A DNA stretch of 64,000 nt from the NCBI RefSeq assembly GCF_001707755.1, contig NZ_MBDL01000008.1, forward strand, positions 248,001 through 312,000, in the 5' to 3' direction. This DNA is from Acinetobacter celticus (GTDB taxonomy: Bacteria; Pseudomonadota; Gammaproteobacteria; Pseudomonadales; Moraxellaceae). The notes beneath the pieces are model-generated. The model was not told where the DNA came from. It did no database searches and was given only the letters and a program-made list of their open reading frames with translations. Shown piece after piece: positions 33,241 to 42,299 of this stretch. The translations under genes were made by a program, and so were the position numbers. The first letter of the stretch is position 1. Every line of letters begins with the position of its first letter.

Positions 33241-34539
33241 TCATACTACTTTTTGGACATTTAATCTTTTAATGTCATGGTGATAATGAGATTTTGCATA
33301 AAAGAATACTGCTGCTGATATAATACTAACCAGTGGCATTAACTGAAATGCATTGTGTAACCCAATCACATCAGAAACTTTACCAATAACCAGTGGTCCA
33401 AGTGCCAAACCCAGTAAATTATTGGCTAATGTCAGTGTTGCAAAGGCAGTGGCATGTACTGAATAATGCGTCAGATTAGCTACCATCGCAGTAGCTGGGC
33501 CATTACTACCAAATACAATAAAAGCTCCTAAACAAATTAAAACCAGTTGTGCACTACCTACTGGCAAAGTAAAAGCCAGCAACAATAGTCCACAACTGAC
33601 TAGACAATAAACAATCGCCAAACTAATTTTACGATCTGGATGCTCACGTCCTAAACGGTCACATAACATGCCACACAAAATAGTACCAACGGCACCACAC
33701 AACACAATGACCGCAGCCATCGCACCTGCCTTATCTGTACTCATGCCATAGTAACGATTCAAATAGCTTGGCATCCAAACAATCACAGTTCCTCCAACAA
33801 ACAACTGCAATCCGCTGCCAATATAGGCTGAAATAACGGAATGACTTGAATATAAACTACGCAATGGACGCTGTGCCTTTATCCTTGCTTTATCAGCCAC
33901 ATCTGTTAAACGTGCTGGGCTTACCCGCTTCTCTTTGACAATCAGCGGATAAATAATTGCCAATATCAAACCAAATATGGCCATACCGCCAAATGCCCAA
34001 CGCCAGCCAAAATGTTCAGCCATAAGGCCGCCTAACGCCATACCTAATACAGCGCCAAACACGCCGCCTGCCATAAAAGCACTTGTCAAAGTTGCACGCA
34101 TTTCTCGGGGGAAGACGGCAACGATAACTGCCATACCCACACTGCCATAGGCCGCTTCACCAACACCCACAATAAAACGAGCAACAAGCATTTGTTGATA
34201 ACTTTCTGCGATTGCGCAACCTAAGGTCGCTAAACTCCACAAGACCGCCATCAACGTTAAGCTTTTAATTCGACCAAAACGATCTGCCAATAAAGACAGA
34301 GGTAAACTCAATAGGCCGACCATTAAGGCCACGATGCCACTAAGTAAACCTAATTGACTATCACTGAGCACCCATTCTGCTTTGAGCAACGGGAAAACAG
34401 CATTAAGTACCTGACGCGACATGTAATCTGAAATCAGTAAACCAAAGGTTAAAGCAAAAACCAACCATGCATAACGACGTGGAATACTGATCGAGGTATC
34501 TACACTGGCTGTATTTTGTATATATTGTTGTACGCCCAT
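33241..34539 (-). CDS. MFS transporter
   Basis: 432 aa with about 12 hydrophobic segments. The conserved loop between helices 2 and 3 is visible (PLSLLADRFGRIKSLTLMAVLWS). The N-terminus before helix 1 is about 20 residues, and GVGEAAYGSVGMAVIVAVFPREMRATLTS is typical of the spinster/ACS-like group that carries organic acids or lipids. It lies 149 bp after the acyl-CoA ligase and overlaps the next gene by ATGA. Probably imports the aromatic or fatty acid processed by the neighbouring enzymes; substrate unproven. Confidence 0.8.
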   Translation of the reverse strand: MGVQQYIQNTASVDTSISIPRRYAWLVFALTFGLLISDYMSRQVLNAVFPLLKAEWVLSDSQLGLLSGIVALMVGLLSLPLSLLADRFGRIKSLTLMAVLWSLATLGCAIAESYQQMLVARFIVGVGEAAYGSVGMAVIVAVFPREMRATLTSAFMAGGVFGAVLGMALGGLMAEHFGWRWAFGGMAIFGLILAIIYPLIVKEKRVSPARLTDVADKARIKAQRPLRSLYSSHSVISAYIGSGLQLFVGGTVIVWMPSYLNRYYGMSTDKAGAMAAVIVLCGAVGTILCGMLCDRLGREHPDRKISLAIVYCLVSCGLLLLAFTLPVGSAQLVLICLGAFIVFGSNGPATAMVANLTHYSVHATAFATLTLANNLLGLALGPLVIGKVSDVIGLHNAFQLMPLVSIISAAVFFYAKSHYHHDIKRLNVQKVV

Positions 34540-34688
34540 ATGACTTCCCTATATTTTTATCATCTTCATTCTATGTCTAGAGTCACTTCTTTAGGACTCA
34601 CTCTTTCTAGCTCAAGCACACTATAGACTTAGAGGAATTCCTTTCCATTTACTGCCTAATATCGTTTAAAAATCTTGATATTAGCTTT

Positions 34689-36317
34689 TTAGCTCTCTAG
34701 CAAAATTGCTCCAAATTGTTCACGTAAATCTTTCTTAAGCACCTTACCTGTACCCCCCATTGGAATCGTATCTACAAAAATAACCTTGTCTGGAATCTGC
34801 CATTTTGCAATTTTATCTGTGTAATAATTCAAAAGGTCAGTTTCAGTTATTTGACTCGTAGCAGATTTTTTAGCGATTAAGATGGGACGTTCATCCCACT
34901 TGAGGTGGGTGGCCGCAATCACCGCGACATTCTCAATTTCAGGATGTGCAATGGCAATATTTTCAAGTTCTACTGAGGAAATCCACTCACCACCTGATTT
35001 GATTAGGTCTTTGGAACGGTCACGAATGGATAAATAGCCATCTGCATCTAGTGTGGCAATATCGCCCGTATCGAACCAACCATCTTCAGTTAATGCATTG
35101 CTATTTTTGCCAAAATACGTGTCAACAATCCAATGCCCTTTGATTTGTAAATGACCTGTAGTTTGACCATCACGTGGCAATTCCTGCTGACTTTTTTCGT
35201 CATCACTAATGCGGAGTGTCACACCAAATGGTGGACGGCCTTGTGAGAAACGCAACTTAAACTGCTCGGCTTCTGAGAGTTCCGCATGCTTGGCCTTAAG
35301 CTGGTTCACGGAACCAATTGGACTGGTTTCAGTCATTCCCCAAGCATGAATGGTTTCACATTGATACACGTCTCGGAATGTTTTAATCATGGATGGTGGG
35401 CACGTGGCACCGCCAACAACGTTGCGTTTTAAACTGTGTAACTGACTGCCCAACTGATGTGCTGCGGTTAACAATCCTTGCCAGATCGTTGGAACACCTA
35501 ATGCATTCGTTACATGGTACTGATCAATCAAATTGACTAAACTGATGCCATCTAACATCGGCCCCGGCAGAACTAAACTACAGCCAACCATCGCTGCTGT
35601 GTACGGTGCTCCCCAAGCATTGACATGAAACATCGGGACCACCGGCATGACAACATCCATCGCAGAAAAATTCAATGAATCTGGCATGCTAATCGCATAA
35701 CTATGCAATACCGTTGAACGATGACTATAAAGAACGCCTTTTGGATGCCCAGTGGTGCCAGAGGTATAACACAGTGAACTGGCCAATGACTCTTCAAGCT
35801 CAGGCCACACATATTGGTCAGATTGAGTGTCAAGCAATTGATCATAGAATTTCACTTCTGGAAATGCATCTACAATGGCTGAATCATAGGCATCCAAACA
35901 AATAAAATGTTCAACATTCGGCAGATATTCTTTGATTGACACAATTAAATGAACAAAATTTTTATCAAACAAGACCACGCGATCATGCGCATCATTGATG
36001 ATATAAATCAATTGTTCAGGAAAAAGACGTGGATTAATGGTATGACAAATCAATCCGCTTCCTGAGATGGCATACCATGCTTCTAAATGACGATGGTTAT
36101 TCCATGCAACGGTTGCCACGCGATCACTTAATGACAATCCAAACGATTGTAAAACATTCGCAAATCGTTTTGAGTTTTTTGCAACTTGTGCCCAATTACT
36201 GTGCGTCATACTGCCGTCTGTATTTTTAGAAATAACAGCAGTATCTCCATGATACATTTCAGCATGCTCAATTAAGCTACTAATCAAAAGTGGCTGAAAC
36301 ATCATATTTCCGTTCAT
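34689..36317 (-). CDS. Acyl-CoA ligase (AlkK-like, medium-chain fatty-acid type)
   Basis: 542 aa ANL-superfamily ligase that activates a carboxylic acid to its CoA thioester with ATP. Motifs: P-loop YTSGTTGHPKGVLYSH, the WGMTET motif at the second core site, DGWFDTGDIATLDADGYLSIRDRSKDLIKSGGEW near the hinge, and the C-terminal lysine in GGTGKVLKKDLRE. It resembles AlkK-type medium-chain ligases. GGATACAACC precedes the first ATG. It lies between the hydrolase and the MFS gene, so it probably activates the acid end-product of that pathway. Confidence 0.82.
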   Translation of the reverse strand: MNGNMMFQPLLISSLIEHAEMYHGDTAVISKNTDGSMTHSNWAQVAKNSKRFANVLQSFGLSLSDRVATVAWNNHRHLEAWYAISGSGLICHTINPRLFPEQLIYIINDAHDRVVLFDKNFVHLIVSIKEYLPNVEHFICLDAYDSAIVDAFPEVKFYDQLLDTQSDQYVWPELEESLASSLCYTSGTTGHPKGVLYSHRSTVLHSYAISMPDSLNFSAMDVVMPVVPMFHVNAWGAPYTAAMVGCSLVLPGPMLDGISLVNLIDQYHVTNALGVPTIWQGLLTAAHQLGSQLHSLKRNVVGGATCPPSMIKTFRDVYQCETIHAWGMTETSPIGSVNQLKAKHAELSEAEQFKLRFSQGRPPFGVTLRISDDEKSQQELPRDGQTTGHLQIKGHWIVDTYFGKNSNALTEDGWFDTGDIATLDADGYLSIRDRSKDLIKSGGEWISSVELENIAIAHPEIENVAVIAATHLKWDERPILIAKKSATSQITETDLLNYYTDKIAKWQIPDKVIFVDTIPMGGTGKVLKKDLREQFGAILLES

Positions 36318-36442
36318 GGTTGTATCCTTACTTACAATTTTTATAAATTCATTTTTAATATCAGTAGATGATGATTTTTAAGTTGAGACGAGGAAGTACC
36401 AATAACCTGTCATACCTCTATTAAAGGTCCAACTCTAAAACA

Positions 36443-37483
36443 CTAGTCCTTAAACTGCTTCAAGAACTCTAATAGCAACTCATTCACCGTCTCAACGCTT
36501 TCTTCCGCTACGGCATGACCTATTCCTGATAGCAGTACTTTCTTTTGTAATTCAGGCATATAAGTTTCTAATCCATCGTAAACATTGCGTATCTCTATCG
36601 GTTCGATAGACGGATCTGCTGCGCCGCCGATAAACATACTTGGTTGGCGAATCACTGCACCGTCTAGAAAAGAAGTGATTTCCCAATTACGATCACGACA
36701 ACGGTAATGATTAATAGCACCTGTAAATCCTGTGCGTGTATATTCCTCAACGTAGTAGTCGATTGCTTGTGCACTTAACCATGATGGGAACTCCTTTGGC
36801 TCCGTAAATGAATTAAGAATAGGCTCACCTGCCTCGATAAATAGACGCCAACGTTCATTGCCAACAGCACTACCAGAAACTGAATAATAAATACTGCGCA
36901 ATGTCTTACGTGGATCAAGAGCAAATTCACGATCAGGCTTATCAATTTGCTGAAAGTATAAATGATGAAATACCCTGCCATTTGCCATTTTCTTTAAGCC
37001 AATAGTGGGTTGAACCTTTCCACGTGGTGGCACTGGCGTATTGAACATCACTAAGCCCTGAAATAAATCAGGTCTTAACATCGCTGCTGTTTGAGCGACC
37101 CACGCGCCTAAATCATGTCCAACAATCACCGCTGATGCTTCCCCTAGCGCGGCCATTAAACCAACTACATCACCCACTGACTGGCTCATGTCATAAGCAT
37201 CAATGGAATCTGGCCGATCACTTTGACCAAACCCTCGTTGATCAGGAACAACTACCCGAAAGCCAGCATCAGCCAACACCTTGATTTGATTGCGCCACAT
37301 GTACCAAAGATACGGAAAACCATGCAGTAGAATAACGAGTGGTCCTTGCCCTTCGTCGACATAATGAAGACGGATGCCGTTAACTTCGGCAAAACAATGT
37401 TTGAATGTAGCGGGATCATCCACATTGGTTCTAGCAAGTTTGGCGTGGGACTGATCAATATCTATTAAGGTGCTAGTGTTCAT
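36443..37483 (-). CDS. Alpha/beta hydrolase, epoxide-hydrolase-like
   Basis: 346 aa. HGFPYLWYMWRNQIKVLADAGFRVVVPDQRGFGQSDRP is the family opening with the oxyanion HGxP. The nucleophile lies in VIVGHDLGAWVAQ (Asp in place of Ser, as in epoxide hydrolases and haloalkane dehalogenases), and the catalytic His in LSGIGHAVAEES. A cap-domain Tyr for epoxide ring opening is plausible. GGAGATAAATA precedes the ATG. It is divergent from the AraC regulator; two direct AGGACA repeats lie between them. Confidence 0.8.
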   Translation of the reverse strand: MNTSTLIDIDQSHAKLARTNVDDPATFKHCFAEVNGIRLHYVDEGQGPLVILLHGFPYLWYMWRNQIKVLADAGFRVVVPDQRGFGQSDRPDSIDAYDMSQSVGDVVGLMAALGEASAVIVGHDLGAWVAQTAAMLRPDLFQGLVMFNTPVPPRGKVQPTIGLKKMANGRVFHHLYFQQIDKPDREFALDPRKTLRSIYYSVSGSAVGNERWRLFIEAGEPILNSFTEPKEFPSWLSAQAIDYYVEEYTRTGFTGAINHYRCRDRNWEITSFLDGAVIRQPSMFIGGAADPSIEPIEIRNVYDGLETYMPELQKKVLLSGIGHAVAEESVETVNELLLEFLKQFKD

Positions 37484-37550
37484 TATTTATCTCCATTTTT
37501 TAATTTATGGAATATAAGGTAGCGTGAATTGACTATTTTATATTATGTTT

Positions 37551-37580
37551 AATAGGACATAATTTTGTAAAATTAGGACA
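37551..37580. promoter_or_regulatory. Paired AGGACA direct repeats (21-bp spacing), hydrolase/AraC promoter
   Basis: AATAGGACA at 37551-37559 and ATTAGGACA at 37572-37580 are two helical turns apart on the same face, the usual layout for AraC-family activators. A similar pair, on the opposite strand, lies upstream of the dioxygenase gene at 38745-38772. Confidence 0.6.
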
Positions 37581-37585
37581 GACCT

Positions 37586-38632
37586 GTGTATACCTTAACG
37601 CGAAGTGCCAGTCTCACTAACTTTGAACACGTGGCCCATTCATTAGGCCTTGATCCATTCCGTATGTTACGAATGGCTCAGCTACCAGCCACTGTCTTCG
37701 ATGATCCAAATCAGATGATCAGTGCAGATGCCGTGGGGTGGCTATTGGAAGAGTCTGCACGCCTTTCCTCTCAGGAAGCTTTCGGACTCTTACTCGCAGA
37801 AACAAGAAGCTTAGCCAACTTAGGAATGTTGGCGCTGGTATTACGAGATGAGTCCACATTACGCGCAGCGATGCAATCTGGCATCCGCTATATGCGATTG
37901 CATAATGCTGGTGTGCACTTACATCTTCAGGATGTAGGTGATTTCGTACTACTACATATGGATGCCAATATGCAAGGAGGGTATGGCATTTGGCGGCAGA
38001 CAATAGAAATGTCAACCGGCATCCTATTGAAGATTTTCCATGTACTGAGCGGAAATACCTTTCGACCAGTTAGAGTGACTTTCACACATGAACCACCCGC
38101 AAATTTTGAAGTACATCATCGTGTGTTAGGTACTAATATTGAATTTTCACAAGAATACAATGCCATCGTTTACCGTAAACTTGACTTGGACCTACCTATC
38201 CCTAAAGCCGATCCGACAATGCATCGTGAGGTGAAGAGATGGTTAGACATGGAACTGGTTAAACTCCACAACGAACCTGTGCTACGGACACGTCAGATTG
38301 TAAAAATGCTGCTGCCAAGTGGCCTGTGCTCCGTTGATCAAATTGCTCAGCATCTAGGCATGCATCGACGTACTCTTAACCGACATCTAGCAGCAGAAGG
38401 TGAAAATGTCACTACTATCATTAATGCTGTACGTGCTGATCTCGCCAAAGAATATCTGACCACCAGCAGACGCCGATTATATGAAGTTTCCGAGCTTCTC
38501 GGTTTTTCATCTTCCGCAGACTTTTCGCGTTGGTTCCGCAGTCAATTCGGTAAAACGCCTTCGAGTTGGGCCTCTCAATATCGTAAAAATAAGGCAAAGC
38601 CTCTTTCACATGAATTAGAAGATACAAAGTAA
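37586..38632 (+). CDS. AraC-family regulator (OruR/ArgR-like)
   Basis: 348 aa. The N-terminal about 190 residues form an arabinose-binding-like sensor of the OruR type (FGLLLAETRSLANLGMLALVLRDESTL). The C-terminal double helix-turn-helix is at about 240-335 (LCSVDQIAQHLGMHRRTLNRHLAAEGE, then LYEVSELLGFSSSADFSRWFRSQFGKTPSSW). The start GTG 37586 is 6 bases past the second AGGACA repeat, so the gene may be autoregulated. It is the obvious local regulator for the hydrolase unit (leftward) and the dioxygenase unit (rightward). Confidence 0.87.
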   Translation: MYTLTRSASLTNFEHVAHSLGLDPFRMLRMAQLPATVFDDPNQMISADAVGWLLEESARLSSQEAFGLLLAETRSLANLGMLALVLRDESTLRAAMQSGIRYMRLHNAGVHLHLQDVGDFVLLHMDANMQGGYGIWRQTIEMSTGILLKIFHVLSGNTFRPVRVTFTHEPPANFEVHHRVLGTNIEFSQEYNAIVYRKLDLDLPIPKADPTMHREVKRWLDMELVKLHNEPVLRTRQIVKMLLPSGLCSVDQIAQHLGMHRRTLNRHLAAEGENVTTIINAVRADLAKEYLTTSRRRLYEVSELLGFSSSADFSRWFRSQFGKTPSSWASQYRKNKAKPLSHELEDTK

Positions 38633-38744
38633 GATTATCAACTTTAACTCATTAAAGAACCTACTCCCAACTTCACTCGCCATCCGACTATTTATATACT
38701 TCCTAGAGTAGGTGAATGCTATTTTTCATAATTACAAGACCAAT

Positions 38745-38772
38745 TGTCCCAATATGTTAAAAATACGTCCTA
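38745..38772. promoter_or_regulatory. Paired GTCC direct repeats (21-bp spacing) before the dioxygenase gene
   Basis: TGTCCCAAT (38745-) and CGTCCTAAA (38766-), read on the minus strand as AGGACG and GGGACA, match the 37551-37580 boxes in sequence and spacing, inverted. They lie 140 bp ahead of the TauD-type gene and suggest joint control by the AraC protein. Confidence 0.5.
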
Positions 38773-38909
38773 AAAACCAAAATAAAATACGATTGTAATG
38801 CGTATATTAAAGCTCATAGCCAAGGAAATGGTGCCCACTCAGCCCACTTAAAGGCCTTAAAGGACGCGCATATCGCTCGCCAGCGCACAATAACAAATCG
38901 GAGATATCC

Positions 38910-39872
38910 ATGACATCTAACGCTGTAATGCAAAATACTATTCCACAGTCAAAATCTGTGGCACCAGCAATTATTCGACCATCAGTTCTTCAACACTCGT
39001 TTAAAGTCGAAATTTGTACCCCCACCATTGGTGCCGAACTTAGTAACATCAGTCTAGCTGATGCAGCGCAAGATCCAGCATTGATCGCTGAAATCCGTGC
39101 ACTTTGGCTCAAACACAAAGTATTATTTTTTCGTGACCAAGATATTACTCCAATGGAACAGCAACATTTTGCTGCACAATTTGCGGAACTAGAAGCCCAT
39201 CCACTTGCTCCTAGCCATCCAGAGGCCGATAAATTATTGATGTTGTACCGAAATCTTGATCCGAGTAAACCAAAAAATTATGTCGAAAAAGCCAGTCGTG
39301 AAAATATCTGGCATGCTGATGTGACCTATAAAAAGGCACCACCACGCGGTGCAGTCTTACGCTGCGAAATGGGCCCAGAAAGTGGTGGGGATACTATATG
39401 GTCAAATATGGTGATGGCCTATGAAAATCTCCCTCAAGCCATTAAACAACGCATCGATGGTCTATATGCAAAACACGGTGCTGAACAAACCTTTGGTGCA
39501 CAATTACCGCGTGAAGAGCGCCTTGCAATGGCCGAAAAGTCTCCAGCATCCGAGCATCCTGTAGTACTTACCCACCCTGAAACAGGCGAAAAGGTATTAT
39601 TCGTCAATTCTGCATTCACCACCCATTTTTCGAATTTCTTCAATTTTGAGGATATTCGATATGGGCAGGATTTTATGCCTGAAGCACAACGACTCATGAA
39701 TTATCTGACCTCACAAGCCATGATTCCTGAATACCAAGTCCGCTTGAAATGGAGACCCAATACAGTTGCTATGTGGGACAACCTACAAGTTCAACATTAC
39801 GCAGTGGCGGACTATGGCAATGCACCTCGAAAAATGTTACGCGCTACCCTTGTAGGTAAACCACTAGTCTAA
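38910..39872 (+). CDS. TauD/TfdA-family 2-oxoglutarate Fe(II) dioxygenase (paralog 1)
   Basis: 320 aa. The iron triad is visible: H135-x-D137 (IWHADVTY) and distal H296 (VQHYAV), followed by the 2-oxoglutarate Arg about 11 to 15 residues on (RKMLR). The N-terminus has about 30 extra residues compared with paralog 2. About half of the residues match the gene at 41127, so the two arose by duplication. GGAGATATCC precedes the ATG. It is followed 54 bp later by the cupin. The family hydroxylates sulfonates, phenoxyacetates and related compounds; substrate unknown. Confidence 0.85.
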   Translation: MTSNAVMQNTIPQSKSVAPAIIRPSVLQHSFKVEICTPTIGAELSNISLADAAQDPALIAEIRALWLKHKVLFFRDQDITPMEQQHFAAQFAELEAHPLAPSHPEADKLLMLYRNLDPSKPKNYVEKASRENIWHADVTYKKAPPRGAVLRCEMGPESGGDTIWSNMVMAYENLPQAIKQRIDGLYAKHGAEQTFGAQLPREERLAMAEKSPASEHPVVLTHPETGEKVLFVNSAFTTHFSNFFNFEDIRYGQDFMPEAQRLMNYLTSQAMIPEYQVRLKWRPNTVAMWDNLQVQHYAVADYGNAPRKMLRATLVGKPLV

Positions 39873-39926
39873 GCATATTTAACCACTTTCAACCTAAAGA
39901 ACTTAAGCAAATCAATGGAGATAGAT

Positions 39927-40403
39927 ATGCTATACCAACAAATAGAAACTGCCGTTATCGATGGTGAGTCACTGCCTTGGGTACCATTAATTCCCTTTTC
40001 AGACAAAATATTACTGAAATATTTCAAGCTCGATCCAATTCGAGGCGAATGGATCGTACTCATGCGAGTGCCGTTTGGCGTATCCATGCCCAAGCATCAT
40101 CATACTGGAACAGTGGTGGTTTATACGACTGAAGGTAAATGGAAATATATAGAACACGATTGGGTCGCAGGGGCAGGTAGCCTCGTATATGAAACGGCTG
40201 CATCAAGTCATACATTTGAAGTCTTAGAAGTAGGTGAAAGTGGCTATGTAACGACATTGGTTCAAGTGAGTGGTGAACTCTTGTTCCTCGATGACAATGA
40301 GAATATCGTTGCCTCAGAAAACTGGAAAACTTCACTAGACCGTTATCTTGCCTACTGTGAAAAAAATAACATCACACCACAAGATCTCACCGCATTTAAA
40401 TAA
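39927..40403 (+). CDS. Cupin dioxygenase, 2,4'-dihydroxyacetophenone-dioxygenase-like
   Basis: 158 aa cupin. The metal site is suggested by MPKHHHTGTVVVYTTEGKWKYIE (three histidines) plus SHTFEV. It resembles the 2,4'-dihydroxyacetophenone dioxygenase family, which cleaves between carbonyl carbons of a hydroxyacetophenone. An earlier ATG at 39915 is in frame, but GGAGATAGAT directly precedes ATG 39927. Downstream of the dioxygenase, in one likely operon. Actual activity is inferred. Confidence 0.75.
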   Translation: MLYQQIETAVIDGESLPWVPLIPFSDKILLKYFKLDPIRGEWIVLMRVPFGVSMPKHHHTGTVVVYTTEGKWKYIEHDWVAGAGSLVYETAASSHTFEVLEVGESGYVTTLVQVSGELLFLDDNENIVASENWKTSLDRYLAYCEKNNITPQDLTAFK

Positions 40404-40452
40404 TTGAAAAACCTACACAATACAATGCTGAAAAATTAAAAAACGATCAATA

Positions 40453-40484
40453 AAAGAATGGAAGCTTAGCTTCCATTCTTTATT
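40453..40484 (+). terminator. Terminator after the cupin gene
   Basis: AAAGAATGGAAGC and GCTTCCATTCTTT form a 13-bp perfect stem with loop TTA, followed by ATTT. Confidence 0.75.
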
Positions 40485-40888
40485 TCATATAAAAGATTCA
40501 TGTTAAATAAAAATCAACAGTACAAGTTTTATCTGATTGTGTTCTAATTTTTTAGGCTTTTAATTGCCCATGAATTTTTAATTTTTTTTTCACGTTTAAT
40601 TAAAATAAATATACGATGGCAAGCCAATACAGATGCCCCTAAATACAAAACTTAGCCCTAAAAAAATCATTCCTGACATTTTAATAATAAAAGTAATTAG
40701 GCCACTCTAGCAGTGAACTTCTTCCTTAATTGCCACAGCAATATTAGTAGTAATTTCTCCCAACCGTACCAGTCCCGCCAACGCCACTACTAGTTCTATT
40801 GGTAGTAAGCCCAATAGTATTCAAACACTAAAAAGGTAAAGTATAAAACTTACCTATTTCTATTTTAATCTGATCATTCGAGAGTTAA

Positions 40889-40916
40889 TTTATTACTAAT
40901 GATCATTAGTAATAAA
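40889..40916. promoter_or_regulatory. Perfect 28-bp palindrome upstream of the second dioxygenase
   Basis: Fourteen matched base pairs without a loop, centred on a GATC at 40901-40904 within ACTAATGATCATTAGT, about 210 bp ahead of the gene. Candidate operator for an unidentified dimeric regulator. Confidence 0.4.
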
Positions 40917-41126
40917 CTTCGAAGAGTACCTTTGTCGTTATAGGATAAATAACTGTCGTCATATGAAAAGTGATTTGTACCTTGAGTATTGTAGTTTTAG
41001 CTATTGTTTTTCACACCCTAAACAAAATACAAAACATGGATTTTAAAGGTGTCGTACAAGTACATCAAGGTTGAAAAATACATAGAACGATAGGTTTATC
41101 ACTTTTTGTAATATGAAAGGATTTTT

Positions 41127-41975
41127 ATGCAAATTGAACAATTAACTTGCCATATAGGTGCAGAGCTGAGTGGTATTAACTTGGCAGATGCGATTCATGA
41201 TGATGATTTATTTTCTGAAATTCGTACGCAACTTCTTAAGCATCGTGTTTTATTCTTACGAGATCAGCCATTGACTGGGGCTGAGCATGTTGCCTTTGCA
41301 AAACTTTTTGGGGAACTAGAAGACCATCCTGTACTTGGAAGCAACCCAGAAAACCCCGGATTGGTACAAATTTATAAAAGACCTGATCAGCCACAAGATC
41401 GTTATGAGAACGCATGGCATACAGACGCTACTTGGCGTGATGCACCACCGATGGGGGCAGTGTTACGTTGTGTTGAGTGTCCACCAGTAGGTGGTGATAC
41501 AATGTGGACAAATATGGTACAGGCTTATGAAAATCTACCTGAAGATGTAAAGATAAAAATTGATGGTCTTCGTGCACGTCACAGTATTGAAGCTAGTTTT
41601 GGCGCTGCAATGCCGATTGAAAAGCGTTTAGCACTCAAGGAAAAGTTTCCAGATGCTGAACATCCTGTAGTTCGTATTCACCCTGAAACAGGTGAAAAAG
41701 TCTTGTTTGTTAATAGCTACACGACTCATATCAGTAATTATCACACACCTGAACGTGTAAGATTCGGGCAGGATGCTAATCCTGGTGCAGCAGACCTATT
41801 GCGTTACTTAATATCACAAGCAGCTATTCCTGAATATCAAGTCCGTTGGCGTTGGAAGCCTAATAGTATTGCAATTTGGGATAATCGCAGTACACAGCAC
41901 TATGCAGTTATGGACTACCCTGCCTGTCATCGAAAAATGGAACGAGCAGCTATTATTGGTGATCGAACATACTAA
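41127..41975 (+). CDS. TauD/TfdA-family 2-oxoglutarate Fe(II) dioxygenase (paralog 2)
   Basis: 282 aa, the usual TauD length. H98-x-D100 (AWHTDATW), distal H258 (TQHYAV), and the 2-oxoglutarate Arg nearby (RKMER). It shares HPETGEKVLFVNS and most surrounding residues with paralog 1 but lacks that protein's N-terminal extension. GAAAGGATTTTT precedes the ATG. It has its own promoter region (with a 28-bp palindrome) and terminator, so it is probably regulated separately. Substrate unknown. Confidence 0.85.
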   Translation: MQIEQLTCHIGAELSGINLADAIHDDDLFSEIRTQLLKHRVLFLRDQPLTGAEHVAFAKLFGELEDHPVLGSNPENPGLVQIYKRPDQPQDRYENAWHTDATWRDAPPMGAVLRCVECPPVGGDTMWTNMVQAYENLPEDVKIKIDGLRARHSIEASFGAAMPIEKRLALKEKFPDAEHPVVRIHPETGEKVLFVNSYTTHISNYHTPERVRFGQDANPGAADLLRYLISQAAIPEYQVRWRWKPNSIAIWDNRSTQHYAVMDYPACHRKMERAAIIGDRTY

Positions 41976-42047
41976 ATTTATATGTTTATTTGCTCCACCC
42001 AATCCGTTCTACAAAATATCTATAAATTATTAAATTTCACCAAATAT

Positions 42048-42092
42048 TCCATAGAGCTCATAATTTAAGCTCTATGGAATTTATCTTTATTT
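42048..42092 (+). terminator. Terminator after dioxygenase paralog 2
   Basis: TTCCATAGAGCT and AGCTCTATGGAA form a 12-bp perfect stem; TTTATCTTTATTTTT follows. Confidence 0.75.
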
Positions 42093-42299
42093 TTCATAAA
42101 ATCAGCATATTACGCAAAATACTTATGTTAGAACACATTTAAGGCATCTATATTTCAACCAAAAAATATCGAGTCTATAATAGTTTTATTACCATAAACT
42201 AAATAAAAATTAGAGACAGCGCACTCTGTAAGACTGAATTTTTTAACCTAATTAATTTACTGCCCCTACGAGTGCGTCTTGGAAGCAGCACTCCCCCTA

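Larger units (their letters stand above)
40404..41126. other. Non-coding gap between the cupin and the second dioxygenase
   Basis: 723 bp. It holds a terminator (40453-40484), AT-rich DNA with an uninformative short reading frame near 40700-40820, and a perfect 28-bp palindrome at 40889-40916. No gene can be supported. Confidence 0.5.

Noticed and set aside
40680-40830. Small coding remnant on the minus strand
   Set aside because: About 37 codons of hydrophobic reading without start, ribosome site or recognisable family.
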